A DNA stretch of 64,000 nucleotides from Phylloscopus collybita (lineage: Eukaryota; Chordata; Aves; Passeriformes; Phylloscopidae). Below the pieces are notes generated by a model. It was given only the letters and a program-made list of their open reading frames with translations, made no database searches and was not told the origin of the DNA. The position numbers were made by a program, and so were the translations under genes. The stretch spans positions 56,295,001-56,359,000 of the forward strand of contig JAJNNQ010000075.1 in NCBI GenBank assembly GCA_027886175.1. Direction: 5' to 3'. This document shows, one piece after another, positions 13,608-25,497 of this stretch. Within the stretch, counting starts at the first letter, position 1. Each line of letters begins with the position of its first letter.

Positions 13608-15760
13608 GTAAGTATTTTCAGTGATCAGGCTGCACCTGTGACAGAATTTATTGGTAGAGATCCAGCAGTTTTAGTTTAAGAAGCAGAATGAAATTAATGA
13701 GTCTTGCTGCTTTCACCCTGCTTTAGAGAGAAAAGGTTTTAACAAACTGGATGAAGTCCATACAATTATTTTGCTCAGCATGTCCTGAATAGTATGTGTT
13801 ACTAACCAGGTAAGGTTGTGTCACTTGCGTATCATTCTTATTCATACATCAAGCCTTGGAAGAAATAATCAGATAAATACATATAGATATGCATCCTGGA
13901 AACAACATTATGTAGCTTACTATTTAATTTAATTTAATAGACTGCACAATAAATTGTTTGCATCTGGGATAAAAGAGTTCTGGTTTATTTTACTTTTAAT
14001 TGAATTACAGAAATAATATCACTTATGCTTTTGTTTCATCCTACAAACTTAAAAAAAAAAATCAAAGAATTAACAGAATATTGAATAAATTGAAACTTAA
14101 CTGTTTGAGATTGAACTGAGACACAAGTGGGGAAAACTGGTATGCTAAGGCAAGCAGCCTAAAGAGACGGTGTATTCTACCCTTCCTTAGCAGGCTTATG
14201 TAGATATTGACAAACAGAAATGGGATAAAGGGTTCTGTTTGGAATCCCACATGTTTATGACATGGAGCAGAAGAAAGTCAGGCCCACTACATATGGAGTA
14301 GTCAGGCCTACTACTCTTTCAGTTTTGCAGTTGTCCCCTTCACCTTCTCGAGTGCTACAAAAGTGCACAGAGCATACATTTTATCCACAGAAATGTACTG
14401 GAATGAGAAAAAGAGGTGATTTAAATTTCTGGATTTCCTCATGTGTGGATGTATACAACTACATTATTCTGTTGATGTTCAGTATATATTTTCATTGTTC
14501 CCAATGCAGATTATACTGAGGAGGTGCCAGCATTATTAATGTTGATACTACCAGTACTACTCAGTACAGTACTGCAAACCCCAAATGCTTTTGCTTCTGT
14601 GCAGCATACTCTTCTTCCCTTTTCTTCATCAATTGCTGCTGGAGTAGCAGCTTGGAGGAGGGAATTGTTCTTGTCCTCTCCTGGGTTATCCCACTCCTAA
14701 GCCTTCCTAAGAAAACCCTGGAACAGGTTGGAGCAGGACTACAGCACATGTGGTGCTACTGGGAGCCTGCAAATGCTGTTGTGGGACTGGGCAATAGAAA
14801 GGACTGTGACAGGGTAAGAGGTCCCAAAAACCTTAAACCTTAAAAGGAGACAATTTGTAGCTCTTTCAATTCCTGGCTAATGGGGGTAGAATGGGAAGGG
14901 CAGGTTGGAAGAGGTGAGGAAGGTAAAAGACCTATGTTCTTATAAACATCAGCTGTGAAATGTTATGTAAAGTACCATTAGACTTTTCTGTTATCAGTTT
15001 TATGAACAATATGTGAGCTTTTGTCAATTAATACATCTTAGTTACAGACTGTGCTTAGTTTTGAAGCACACAGTGTACATATATTCTGTATCCCGCATAT
15101 AAGAAATATCAGATTTCATTACTTGTTCCTGTCCAGCTTGATGACACCAAAATTTTGTGACTGTTTTGAGCTGACTGCAACGATGACTGAATTGTGAATA
15201 GTAACTTCCCAGCTGCTGCTGCACTCTCTGGGCTCAGTTCAATTGACTTTAGACAAGAAAACCAGTCTGATACAAATCTATGTGAATATGATACAAACAG
15301 CAGTATGTAATGGTAGCTTTAGAAACGCAGAATATTATAGATATAGCTTTAGAAACCTAAGTTCTCTTTCCACAGGAAGTTACAAACCTATAGAAGACTA
15401 GTCCAATCTAACTTGAATGACTTTCATTCTTAAAAGCAACTGTCAAGGAGCTCCCGACAGGGACTTCAGTTCCACAAGACTTATGGAACTGGACTCTTTC
15501 TTCATACAGTGAATTGGCCAGATATTCTTGCAAATGTGTGACTGTACCCCTCAGGATCTGACCTATAGACTATAAATGTCACTTCCAAACTTTATTGCAG
15601 CAGGGAAGAGAAATGACTTCAATATTTTAAAAAGGCTTCTTAGTGAATTCCATCTGCTGCTAGCAAATCATGATAAAAATGGCAAGAAGAGCCAAAGTAG
15701 TCTTCTTCCACACACTCAGAGAATTCAGATCATACATGTTCATAAAACCCTCATGTCAAT

Positions 15761-15804
15761 TATTAGTAAATTCTACCTAAATTACCTATTAGTAAATTCT
15801 ACCT
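15761..15804 (+). repeat. Short tandem duplication, 26-bp unit
   Basis: TATTAGTAAATTCTACCT occurs at 15761-15778 and again at 15787-15804, exactly 26 bp apart. The second copy is partial. This is a small local duplication with no evident function. Confidence 0.85.
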
Positions 15805-16677
15805 CTCTCCTTTCCCCAGGAAAGCATTGTTCCCATTTCAGCAGGTGGTGTGCCAAGTAGAACAGGGTAGGTGACAAAGGGGTAAATCCTAAACCACTGT
15901 GGTGCTGTCTTTACCTGTCTTTGAGGGGGCTTGTATAATATCTGAGTTTTGGCCAGCTGGTGGTTCTTGCATAGCTTTGAAACAGCTTTGTCTTGTTAAT
16001 AATCTCATTTTTGCTTCTTTCTCTGCTCTAGCACCAGGCCAGAGAGCTAATCCATAGCTCAGCTGTGAGCCCTGCTTTCACACTATCATGTGGTGCTTGC
16101 TCAAGTTTGATGGACAGTTCCCATGTTTGCTGTGTAAGAGCACTAGTTTACAGTTAGAAGTTTATTTTTTCTCTCCTCTTTTTAAGAAGCCGTGTAAATT
16201 GGCCTAATCATGAGGACATGCTAGTTCCAGTGCCAAGTCAGTGGCTCCAAAGACTATAAACTCCAAGTGAAAAGAGCATTGTAGCAGCAAAGATAAGTGA
16301 CTCTAAGATAATTAAGACATAGATGATTTTTTTTTTTTTTTTGGAATGCCGAGAAAAAGATCTTAATGGTAAAACCAGAAAAAAAAAATCTTGGCATCTT
16401 TCACAAGAAATTGTATTTTGAAATATTTATCTTTTTTTTCTGAACTCCACACTAATGTACAAGCTATAAAACCGCACTGTTGGTTAGACAGGAATGATTT
16501 AGATATTTGATAGGTATTTTTCGATTTGATGCTTGTGGATGAGTTTTTATGTTAATAGTAAAACAATATCTTAACTTTGTCTTCTTCAGTTACATCAGTT
16601 TAGGTTTCGACCTAATTTTAGTATTAAAGGGCTTCCAAAACTAAAATTGCTGGGAGAAATAAAGCTCTATTTTAATT

Positions 16678-16693
16678 CCCCCCCCCCCCCCCC
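16678..16693 (+). repeat. Homopolymer C16
   Basis: A run of sixteen C residues lies between TTTAATT and AAACTC. It is prone to sequencing and slippage error, so its length is uncertain. Confidence 0.9.
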
Positions 16694-19184
16694 AAACTCT
16701 TTCTGCATTTTTCTCCCTCCTCTGTACGTCCTACTCACCAAGAGCCTAGATCTAATAAAAGACCTTTATTTTTAAGTTGACTACAGAAATGTAGATGTGA
16801 ATTTATGAGAAACAGTGTTAAATGCATTACAGTAAATCAGCACTTAAGAAACTTCTGGGCCATTACACAGCATCCTTGTTCTCCTAAATGTAAATGTATA
16901 GACTATTTCAGTTTTTTTTTTTTTATTCAGGATTTCGCTGACTAAATTTGACCAAATATGTCTGGCTTGTTGTGTTTGGGGATGAAATTCTAATCCGAAA
17001 CTGAAGTTTTCACACAGAAAATGAGATGAGGACACCGGTATCAGGCAAAGCAGTTCTGTTGGTTTGCCATTGGCACCCCCTCGCGGTGAAATTCATTATT
17101 TTCTGGTCAGAAGTCACTAGATAGATTTGCTGACACGGATTAGATGATCAAAATTCTGGTAACGCCTTATAACATCTACAATCTGTAGAAAGAAATATTT
17201 ACAGGTCCCGTCTGCTAAATTTTAAAGATTAATTTTGGGCATGAAAAAGACGAGGGGAAGGACAACCCCCCCCTTTCTTGAATCAGGAATGTTTGTAGCA
17301 AAATTAAAATATAAAGATGAGAAGTTTAAAACAGTTTGTCATTCTCTGTCATGAAGCCCTTATTATTATTTTTTTCTTCCTGGCATTGAAGCTGAGTGTT
17401 ACATACAAAAAAAAGGGCTTAAACTAAAAATCTGGGTTGAATGTGGTCTTTTAAAAAAGTATGTTGAGGTTGTGCTGCTATCTATTTATGTTTTACTTCA
17501 TTTAAATTTTAGAGCAATTAAACATTGTCTAACACAATTGATAATTAAATCTTGTTAGACAACACATAAAAGCACTTAATAAGCAGACTTACTTGATAGA
17601 AGGGGCTAAATTCCACTATTTTTGACTGATATTCAGGCTTTTCTGCTGAACTTAGTTACTTTTAGTCAGAAGAGATTTGTATATTGAAAGCAGAAAGTTC
17701 ATGCTTAAAACTGCAATGTCATTTAGGCGTCCAAAATCATAACCAGTTAGTATAAATCTCTGTTTTTTCACTCTGACAAAGTGAAGATGTCAAAAGTAAG
17801 GGAATTCTATTAATTAGGGGAAATGAAAACAGTGCTACAGCACTTAAGTTTCTATTGCTACTGTGTATGTCATGTTACAGTTTGCAAGGGTGTATACAAC
17901 CAACCATTTATCTTTTTCTCTCCACTAAAAGACTTGTGGTTGTGTGCAGCAACTTTGGTGGCCACTGGAGTACCTGTGTTCCCTGACACATCTAATTTTC
18001 ATGTATATGATAGTTTAGTAGACTTCCCACAGAGAATTAGGGGCATATATGAGTAAAACCTACTCATTTCAGTGTCCTGTGAAGTCTCGTATCTGACGTC
18101 CAGTAAATCTCAAAAGAGCAGTCAAACGTCAGCAAGGGTGTACCCTGCAGTCTCATTATAATCTCAAAGTTCTGCATTTCTCACCTCATTCCACATGTTT
18201 TCCTTCTCTACTTACTATAAGAAAACTATTTTAAACTGAAGTGATGGGACAGAGGTGAAATGGTGTGCATAAGAGGTTTCAGACTAGTGCAGAAGAGACT
18301 GAATTTGCAAATACCGTGTTTTTGGTTCTGTGTTTGGAATTCTGAACAGCTCCTGTTCCTTTTCTCTTTGCTGACATCTCCTCCGCGAGTGAAATCTTCA
18401 AACTTTGTCAGCTTCAGTACAGTGTGGCACACCTAAATGTTTCCTGACAATTTTGGGTTGAGTAAGTGCCAACTCCTTCTACTAACATCTGTTTCTGGGC
18501 TAAGATGGATTGACAACCTTATTTAGTGCTATTGTCATTTATTTGAAGATCTTTTAAAGATATTTTTATTTCCCTTTTTATTAGGAGTAGATCAAAATCT
18601 ACAGTCCTTGAAGTAGTGGAGAAGGCATTTCAGTGCATGTATAACCAGTGTGAAAGTGGAGGCAGATGTCACTGAAAAGTTAATGAGGAAAACGAATGAC
18701 ATGGGGAGGAGGAATTTGTATTACAACTTTGGATGCATATCTCATCTGTTGGTTGATTAATAATGCGTAACCTACCTTTAAGAGACTAAAAGATTGGCTA
18801 TATCTCATATTTCTTTTATTTTGGACAGCACAAGGCAGACTCAGTTTGTCATATTTAGCATTCACTCCCCTTTTACTCGCCCAACACTCCCAATCATTGG
18901 ATTAAGAATGTAAGATGCTACATCCCTAACCTCTCTTAGTTTAGTCGGGTATTGTGGTCCATAAATCAATCTATTACTTTTTTGTGTGTGTGATGACATA
19001 ATTTCCTTTCCATGTCTTCCTGTCTTTCATAAATTTAATACTCATTGGGTGAAGAAGTATTTTACTTGTTTTCAGTAAGCTTCCTACTAGTGTTTCAACA
19101 AGCACTTCCTAGTTCTCTAACAGCAGGATTTTGTGAATAACAGCTTTATCTTCAGGTCTTCCATTGCCTTCATGATTCCTTAAG

Positions 19185-20050
19185 ACCTCTTTAGCCCCAT
19201 ACTGAAGACTCCCAGCCTTTCACATCTCATAAGGCAGCTCTCTAGCCCCTTGATTGGCCAGCTGCCATTCTCTGTACCTTCTCTAGCTCCATCTCCTTCC
19301 TCAGATGCAGAAACCAGAACTAGGTATAGCAGTTTCCCAATCAGGACGTTGTCAAAATCCCTTAAAATTGCTCGGTGATATCCTGCTCTGAACACCTTCC
19401 TGTTGATGTCCAATATTTTATTGGCTTTTTTAGGTTATCGCTGTACAATGATTTCAGAGAATTGCAAGAAATGAATCTAAAATCCTCCTAAATTACAACT
19501 GAATTTTTATGAGTGCAGCACGGCGTGATTTATGCAAGATTTAGGGTAGCTTTTCCTTAACCTTTTTCTGTTAACTCATCTGCCAGCTTTTTACCCACTG
19601 AGAAAGTTTGTCAAGAATTTTTGGCACTCTGGGCCGATGACTTGGCTTTGGGCCACCTCGAAGAGTGGAATTGGCTTCAGGCTTGCAGGTTTCACAGTAC
19701 AGCGGTTTCTTCAGATCATTGATAGAGAGGCTGAATGAAGCTGTAACCAGCATAATTCCCTGGGGAACTTGACAGCTGACTCCTCTTGATCCTGAAAAGT
19801 ATTCATTAAGCCTTGTCTTTTGATTCATATTAAGCTGTGAAATACTTTTTTCCCTCTCCAGTTCTGTGGCAAATGTTTTATTTGATAATAGAAGTATTTT
19901 TAAATATCACTTAGAAGGAGTCTTCTTGATTTCTTTTATCCACATGTCTACTTGATACACTCAGAGAACTCCAGGCAGCCAAGAAGCCAGTGTTTCCCTG
20001 CAATAAGTCCATGCTGGCTGCAGTTTTCCACTTGGAACATTGAGTGGCCC
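19185..20050 (-). mobile_element. CR1 LINE fragment (minus strand), cut by an LTR
   Basis: The plus strand shows antisense CR1 blocks in order. They are 'AGCCCCTTGATTGGCCAGC' (about 19235), 'GCAGAAACCAGAACTAGG' (about 19307), the 'CCAATATTTTATTGGCTTTT' block (about 19411), and a degenerate stretch. At 19715-19770 comes the 'CATTGATAGAGAGGCTGAA ... CCCTGGGGAACTTGACAGC' block, which corresponds to the CR1 'ND-F-GTLVYVDDT' region read backwards, and then 'AAGTCCATGCTGGCTGCAG' (about 20005). It stops at the LTR boundary at 20050. Divergence is high and there are several indels. Confidence 0.72.
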
Positions 20051-20624
20051 TGTTGCAGTGGTTTCACCTTGGCTGGGTGTCAGGTGCCCTCTAAGCTACT
20101 TTATCGCTCCCCTTCCCAGTGGGATAGGGGAGAGAATAAGATGGAAAAAACCCAACAAAACAGTGGGTTGAGATAAGGCAGTTTATTAAAGCAAAAGAAA
20201 GAAACAAGGAGGAATTTGTGCACGTGAAAAGCTAATCTCTACTGCCCACCAGCAAGCGACGTTTGGACACTTCCCGGGAAGCAGGGCCTCAGCACACGTA
20301 GTGGTAGATCTGGAAGGCAAACATTGAAGAACAACAAATGCACCCCCATTCCTCCTCCCTCCCTTAGCTTTTGTATCTGAGCTGACATCACACAGCATGG
20401 GATATCTCTTTGGTTTACTTGGGTCAGCTGGCCTGTGTGCCCTCCTAGGACCTTGCCCACTCCCAGCCCCTTGATGGGAGGATGGAATGTCAGAGGAACA
20501 GTGCTGCTCAGCAGTAGCCAAAGCACTGGTGTATTATCAACACCCTGCCAGCTACCAGTGCAAAGCACAGCACTCTGAGGCCTGCTAGGGGAAAAATTAC
20601 TCTACCTCAGTCAGACCAAATACA
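20051..20624 (-). mobile_element. Endogenous retrovirus LTR (minus strand)
   Basis: The right end, read on the minus strand, starts TGTATTTGGTCTGACTGAGG and continues GTAGAGTAATTTTTC. This matches the start of a common bird LTR (TGTGCTGGTTTTGGCTGGGA as recalled). Its internal marker, 'TGCTCAGCAGTAGCCAAAG' on the plus strand, lies near 20505. The left end on the minus strand closes ...AAACCACTGCAACA, giving TG...CA termini and a length of 574 bp. A polyadenylation signal AATAAA (minus strand, 20182-20187) is followed by CTGCCTTATCTCAACCCA, the usual R region of this family. No matching target-site duplication was found (left GGCCC, right CCTCT). No viral gene is intact here. Confidence 0.85.
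20182..20187 (-). promoter_or_regulatory. LTR polyadenylation signal AATAAA
   Basis: TTTATT on the plus strand reads AATAAA on the minus strand, within GCTTTAATAAACTGCC. It lies about 130 bp before the LTR 3' end, which supports the minus orientation. Confidence 0.7.
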
Positions 20625-20647
20625 CCTCTGTTCTTCTTTTCTCCTGC
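20625..20647 (-). other. Candidate polypurine tract next to the LTR
   Basis: The 23 bases outside the LTR's U3 end are almost all pyrimidines on the plus strand, so purines on the minus strand: AGGAGAAAAGAAGAA with flanks. A polypurine tract directly before U3 is the plus-strand primer of a provirus. This suggests the element was a 3' LTR with internal sequence to its right, not a solo LTR. Confidence 0.4.
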
Positions 20648-21535
20648 AGTTTTTTGTTTGGGACGGGTGCACTGACACACTGAACTCACATTGGTCTTCA
20701 GTGTCTCTGATGAGCTACCCATTGACACACCTCAGCTGACCTGATGTTTTTATCTTAATGCTTCCACACTTTGCTGCTTTCCATTGTTTTATTCATTCCC
20801 ACACAGTTTTGTGGCTGCCATTAAGGAATAGTTATAGATACGGCCTCTAGGCCACTTTTCCCTTTCCTTCCTCTCTAATACTACCTGCAGAGCTCTGGCT
20901 TCTGCAAAGTGGCTGGCCACTTCTCTTTCACTTGGTTTGGTTATGCAGGGAGTGTATGGCCTCTGCAGTGCTGCTTTCTACAGCCCCTGTCCCTTTCGGT
21001 GTCTGCAGGAGATGTCAGTGCAGTGGGTGCACTTTTGGTTATTATGTGAGTCTGTCATGGGGTGGTGTTTTGGTGACTGTGTTTTGTCTGGGGGTTTATT
21101 TAATAGTTTGTCTTCCTCAAGACAATGGATAGTTTATTCTACCAGTGTTGAGTGTACTGTTCTTTCCAGAAGAATTCACTGGGCCATCTGTGCAGTTCAG
21201 TTGCTCTGTGTAGGGGTGGTGGTGCAATGACTGCTTTCACCCTTCTCTGGATATCTGGTGTGGTATTGGCATCAGGGAACCATCAAAAGTCCTTGAACTG
21301 TCCCCAGTATTTCAGGTTCTGTCTGAACTCCTCCAGAGGTGGTAAGTACAAGTTTCTCTTGGGAAATGGGATCAGATGTGCTGGGGCAGTGCACCCAAAC
21401 TCTGTGATCAATATGGGAACTGTTATCCCGGAGAGACAGAGGAATCCCAATTTACCACAGCTAGTTTACTGTTTACTAGTGCAGAGCTTGAGGAATTTTG
21501 TACCAATCTTCACTTAATACAGCTGTAATAGTCCC
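20648..21535 (-). other. Possible degraded ERV internal region, unproven
   Basis: This stretch is richer in G and C than its surroundings and lies where the internal part of a minus-strand provirus would be if 20051-20624 is its 3' LTR. Plus-strand frames of 97 and 121 codons occur here but are antisense to that reading and resemble nothing known. No gag, pol or env motif could be read on the minus strand, so the assignment rests on position alone. Confidence 0.2.
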
Positions 21536-24384
21536 TTATCTTCTAAAAAATGAAGGAGAAATGTCAATTTGCTCAGGAATAGAGAACCCTTGACAGTGTG
21601 ACTTTGACAGGTGCTGCCAGAGAAGAGTGGATCAAGTTGGGAAAAGCTGCACATGAAAACACTAAGACAGAAGGACATCCCAAAATACGTCAGTTATCAT
21701 TCTTGATTAATTTTGATTGACAGTGACTAAAAGAAGCTCATAGCTCTGAGCAAGAAAACACTGGAGAGATGTCTGCCATATTTCAGAAGGCAGGCTATTG
21801 TAATTTTCTGAGGCGTGGGAGGAGGAAATCCAAATGTTGTTGCTTTCGGTATCTAACACCTTTCTCCTTTGAATTGAAATTACCTACAAGATTCTGAATT
21901 TTGTTTAGCTATGTAGAAGCATCTGATAAACAGGCAGAAGAAGAATTTAAAAAAAGCTATAAAATAGGGCAGAAGAGAGAAAATGCAAGCCTAAAGTTAA
22001 AATTAAAAAAAAAAGAAAAAAAGTTGTTTCTGGATTCCTTTTCCAAAACATCTGAAATCAGGGAAATAAAAATTGCTGCAAATTCAGCTAGTGGTATGAT
22101 GAAGGAATATATCTCACAGTGAGGTGTTATCTAGTGTTTGACTCTTTGCCATAACCAAGTGACAACTAGACTTCTCAGCTGATCATTCTCAGGCAACTGT
22201 CAAAAAGGAAACAAGATCTGCATTACCCCTATCACAGTTAGCTTCATTTTCCCATGCTGTACTGCTTAGCTGGACTACTTCATGCACTGCCCACATCCTA
22301 GAACAGAACTGTGGACATCCTAGAACAGAAGTGGATTTTTAATTAGGATTTTGTTTCATTGCGACTCTGGAGAGCAACTGTCACCAGATTGTCCTGTTTA
22401 AAAACACGTCTCTCCATCTGGTTGCCAATCAGGAAATAAAACAAAACAAACACTGGTTTAAATTAGTTTGCTTTGAACTGGATTGAAAATTTCTTTATCT
22501 TGCTGAAAAAAACCTCGTATTTATTTCATGCAAAATATTCCATGCTAATCTAAGCCTTTATGTCTGAGGAATTGACTTCAGCATGATCTCAGATACAGTG
22601 CCGAGAGGGAAAAATACAGAGCATAAACCCCTCTTGCTTACATAGTTGGCAAATGGCAGAGAAGGTTTTAAAGCTTCTCTCTGATACAAGCTCCAAAGGA
22701 GCACCAATATCTACCCTTTTCCCTTATTTTATTTACATATTCTTATCCATGGAATTTCTCAAATTAATTCCAAAATGTTTGCTATATTAGCCCATGAAAT
22801 TTATTTGCTTTCTTTTGCTTTGCTATTATTAAAAATCATGCCAGTTCTACATTAAGAGTAATAGGTTAACCTTTTATTGCAACTGAAACTGGTGGTTTTC
22901 TAAAAATACCGGATTTTAAGCCAGTTCTAGGTCTATACATTGATGTCAAACATGTCACTACATTTCTTCCCCATTTCTCAATTAGCAAAACCTTTCTCTT
23001 AACAAAGAAATGCTAGCATAATGCAGTCAATTTTATGCCTTCTAATTAAGTGGACCTCTCAAGAGTCTAATTTCTTGCAAAAATAAAAACCACATTAGTG
23101 TGAATACAGTGAAAGAAGGTCAACAGCAGGAATTGAAAACATTTTATTTCAGTGTACTTCATAACATGGACATTTCTGCATTTCCCTGTAAGGCAGTTAA
23201 AGACTCTCTAGCAAAGATGAGATTCAGATGGTGCTCCCTTGTGTAAGGAATGATTCAGATGCCGCATCTTTCAGACAGGAGATTATTTCCTCCAGTCTTA
23301 AATAAAACCCTCAAAAAGGTACTTATATTAAACTATTTTTTGAATTCCCAAATAACTCTAAAGTAACCACAGCCTCATTTTTCAACAAGTCTTGTTTCTT
23401 CCCTTGAACCCAAGTAAAACACACGTTGAAGTCAAAGCTTCAGGCATGAAAAACTTTAAAAAAATGCTCCTCTGGGTGACACCAGCATGAACCTCTTCTC
23501 TGTACCAGGATTATTTGCCTTGCTCCAGAGATATCATGTTTATTGCACTTACTCACGAAAACTGTAGGGCTTGTAACTTACAGATGCAGCTAACAACAGT
23601 GAATTCTAAAGACTCAACACTCTCATCTTTTGCTGTAATACAAAGTAGGTTCAAAGGCCATTGGTCTGTCACAAGGAAGCCTGGAGACCATGGTAAATGG
23701 GGGCTGTTGAGGAGCGACATGGCTCCCTGATACCATCAAGGAACCAACAGATACTTTTAGTCTAAGCAGACTCTCAGTTTCTTTTAGTTCTCAAGTCAAC
23801 CTTTCATAACATTTTCCAAACTTGTTCTTATCTCAAAATAAAACAGCAATCAAGAGCGATGTTTGTATCAGTAGTATTTCATCAGGAGATTGCCACTGGT
23901 AATGTGATGGAGAGAGGCATGTACAAAGTGTATTTTAGCAAGTGATGATTGCAGTTTGTTAAAATCCTTGTTGAACAAATTCAAATACTGCCATTACTGC
24001 AGGAAAATTCAAATTAAAAACTTAGAAATACAGGAAACTGAGCTGGTAAACCGATGGGTTTTAGTTCTGTCATGAAAGTGCTTTAACCTTAAATTTTGAA
24101 TTTAAATTGATATAACCTTAACCTGCAGAAAGAGAAAACTGTAAGGAACAAGCACTGTGCCAACTTTGAAAGTAGGACAGGAACTAAATGTAGAATTCAG
24201 CATGATATGATGTTTCTTAAAGGTAAAATTGTGGTCATGCTGAGATGTATGATTGACAGTGGAAAATATCTTTGGACTACTCAAAGATCAATTTTAATTG
24301 GAATTTAGGTCAGATGTAGGAAAGTAACTTTTAGTAACCAAAAATTTATGCCTGAAACTAACTCAAAATAACGATCAAATTCAC
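21536..24384. other. Non-genic AT-rich sequence
   Basis: No gene was supported. A lysine-rich 73-codon frame (21901-22122) comes from A-rich low-complexity DNA. A 22-bp tandem duplication (CATCCTAGAACAGAA units) lies at about 22293-22334. The rest appears unique and AT-rich. Confidence 0.55.
22293..22334 (+). repeat. Short tandem duplication, 22-bp unit
   Basis: ACATCCTAGAACAGAA occurs at 22293 and again at 22315, followed by CTGTGG and GTGG respectively. It is a minor local duplication. Confidence 0.85.
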
Positions 24385-24925
24385 AGGATTCTAAGGCCTA
24401 AGGTGACCTTAAAAAGTCTTACAATCCATTTGACTACTCCTAAGCAGGATTAACTATAGCTAACCCACTTCTGATATGTCTAACCTGTTCTTGGACCTTC
24501 AATGTCAGAAAACTAAGTTTGCCATCACTAACTACTTTCCAAACATTATTATTCTTAACTTTAGAAAGCTATGACATTCTTTTCTTTCCTTACTTGAAAC
24601 TGAAATGTACTTATTCCATCCTTTCCAGATATGGAGAATAATTCTTCCCATTTCTTTGCAGTTACTTTATTAAGAATTCAAGAACCAGCTTTCTTCTCTT
24701 TCCCTCAACAAATCAGAACAATTTCAATTTATTATCTTTGTTTTCTTACAAGAAATGATTTCCAGACCATGCTGTTAGACCTTGTATAGCAGTATCATAC
24801 TTTAAACTGAACCCAGCACCTCAGGAGAGGTTTGTATATTTGTGAATAAAACAGAAACTTTGCTACTTGTATATTACATATTTTTGTTGTTTTTGTTAAG
24901 AGATTGGTATAGGTTATATTTAGAT
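24385..24925 (-). mobile_element. Ancient CR1-like LINE fragment (minus strand)
   Basis: Widely spaced blocks match the antisense 3' region of the older amniote CR1 type, not the young bird type. They are 'CTTCTGATATGTCTAACCTG' (about 24471), 'AGATATGGAGAATAATTC' (about 24629), the 'CAAGAAATGATTTCCAGACC' block (about 24750, the equivalent of 'ATAGGTCATGTTTTCTAGACC'), and 'AACCCAGCACCTCAGGAGAGG' (about 24811). Order and spacing are as expected. Divergence is high, which fits an insertion older than the other CR1 copies here. Confidence 0.58.
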
Positions 24926-25460
24926 ATAGTACTTGAGAAAATCCCCCATTACTCTGGGTTCTTGTTTTTCTAGATATGGCCTCTGCTGTATCTTGCTACA
25001 GCTCTCATCTGGTTTGTATATGAAGCTGTTGTGTTACGTTTGAGCCAGACAATGTATAGCAACCGGAAATGCTGAGAGAGTCTCTCAGCTGGGGTGACAC
25101 AGGTTTTGTAACTAATTCTTTGCCCACTGTCCACAGCCTCTTTTCTTTCATGAGCGTTCTAAAATTCAAAACACAAAGTGAGTGAAACATGAGTTGTTTG
25201 ACTCAGGTCTCAAGAGTGATGTTTCAGAAGCTGCAGAGTTGCTGAGCATAACTTCTATTGAAAGGTCTTCTGAAACCTCAAACCTATGACTACCAGTCAT
25301 TTCTAGAGCAAAACTAAGAACAGTTTTTATTTTTCCCTTTTCCAGTTAATGACAATATCTTCCGTACAAAACTGAGGTATTCAGGGGTGACTTCATGACT
25401 TATAGATGGATAAGCTGTCTCAAAGGTTCTGAATTTGTGACCACTCTATCTATTGCTTAC

Positions 25461-25497
25461 CTGCTCCCCTCCCAAGTGAGTCCTGACTTTACACCAG
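25461..25497 (-). other. Exon-like 37-bp segment (minus strand)
   Basis: On the minus strand a pyrimidine-rich run CCCTCCCTCCACCAG ends just before this segment. The segment closes in GCAG followed by GTAAGCAAT, a near-consensus donor. Two of three frames are open across its 37 bases. The signals are good but the segment is very short and has no identified partner exon. Confidence 0.15.

Larger units (their letters stand above)
9401..19184. other. Non-genic AT-rich sequence, about 9.8 kb
   Basis: No gene or dispersed repeat could be supported. Low-complexity items are a G/T-rich tract (13409-13480), a T16 run (16327-16342), a C16 run (16678-16693) and T-runs near 16911-16924. A partial 26-bp tandem duplication lies at 15761-15804. 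One short exon-like segment at 13562-13607 is listed separately. The 107-codon minus frame at 9643-9966 resembles no known protein. Confidence 0.5.

Noticed and set aside
20932..21517. Plus-strand frames of 66, 97 and 121 codons as genes
   Set aside because: They overlap one another, have no recognisable domain and lie where a minus-strand ERV interior is suspected.
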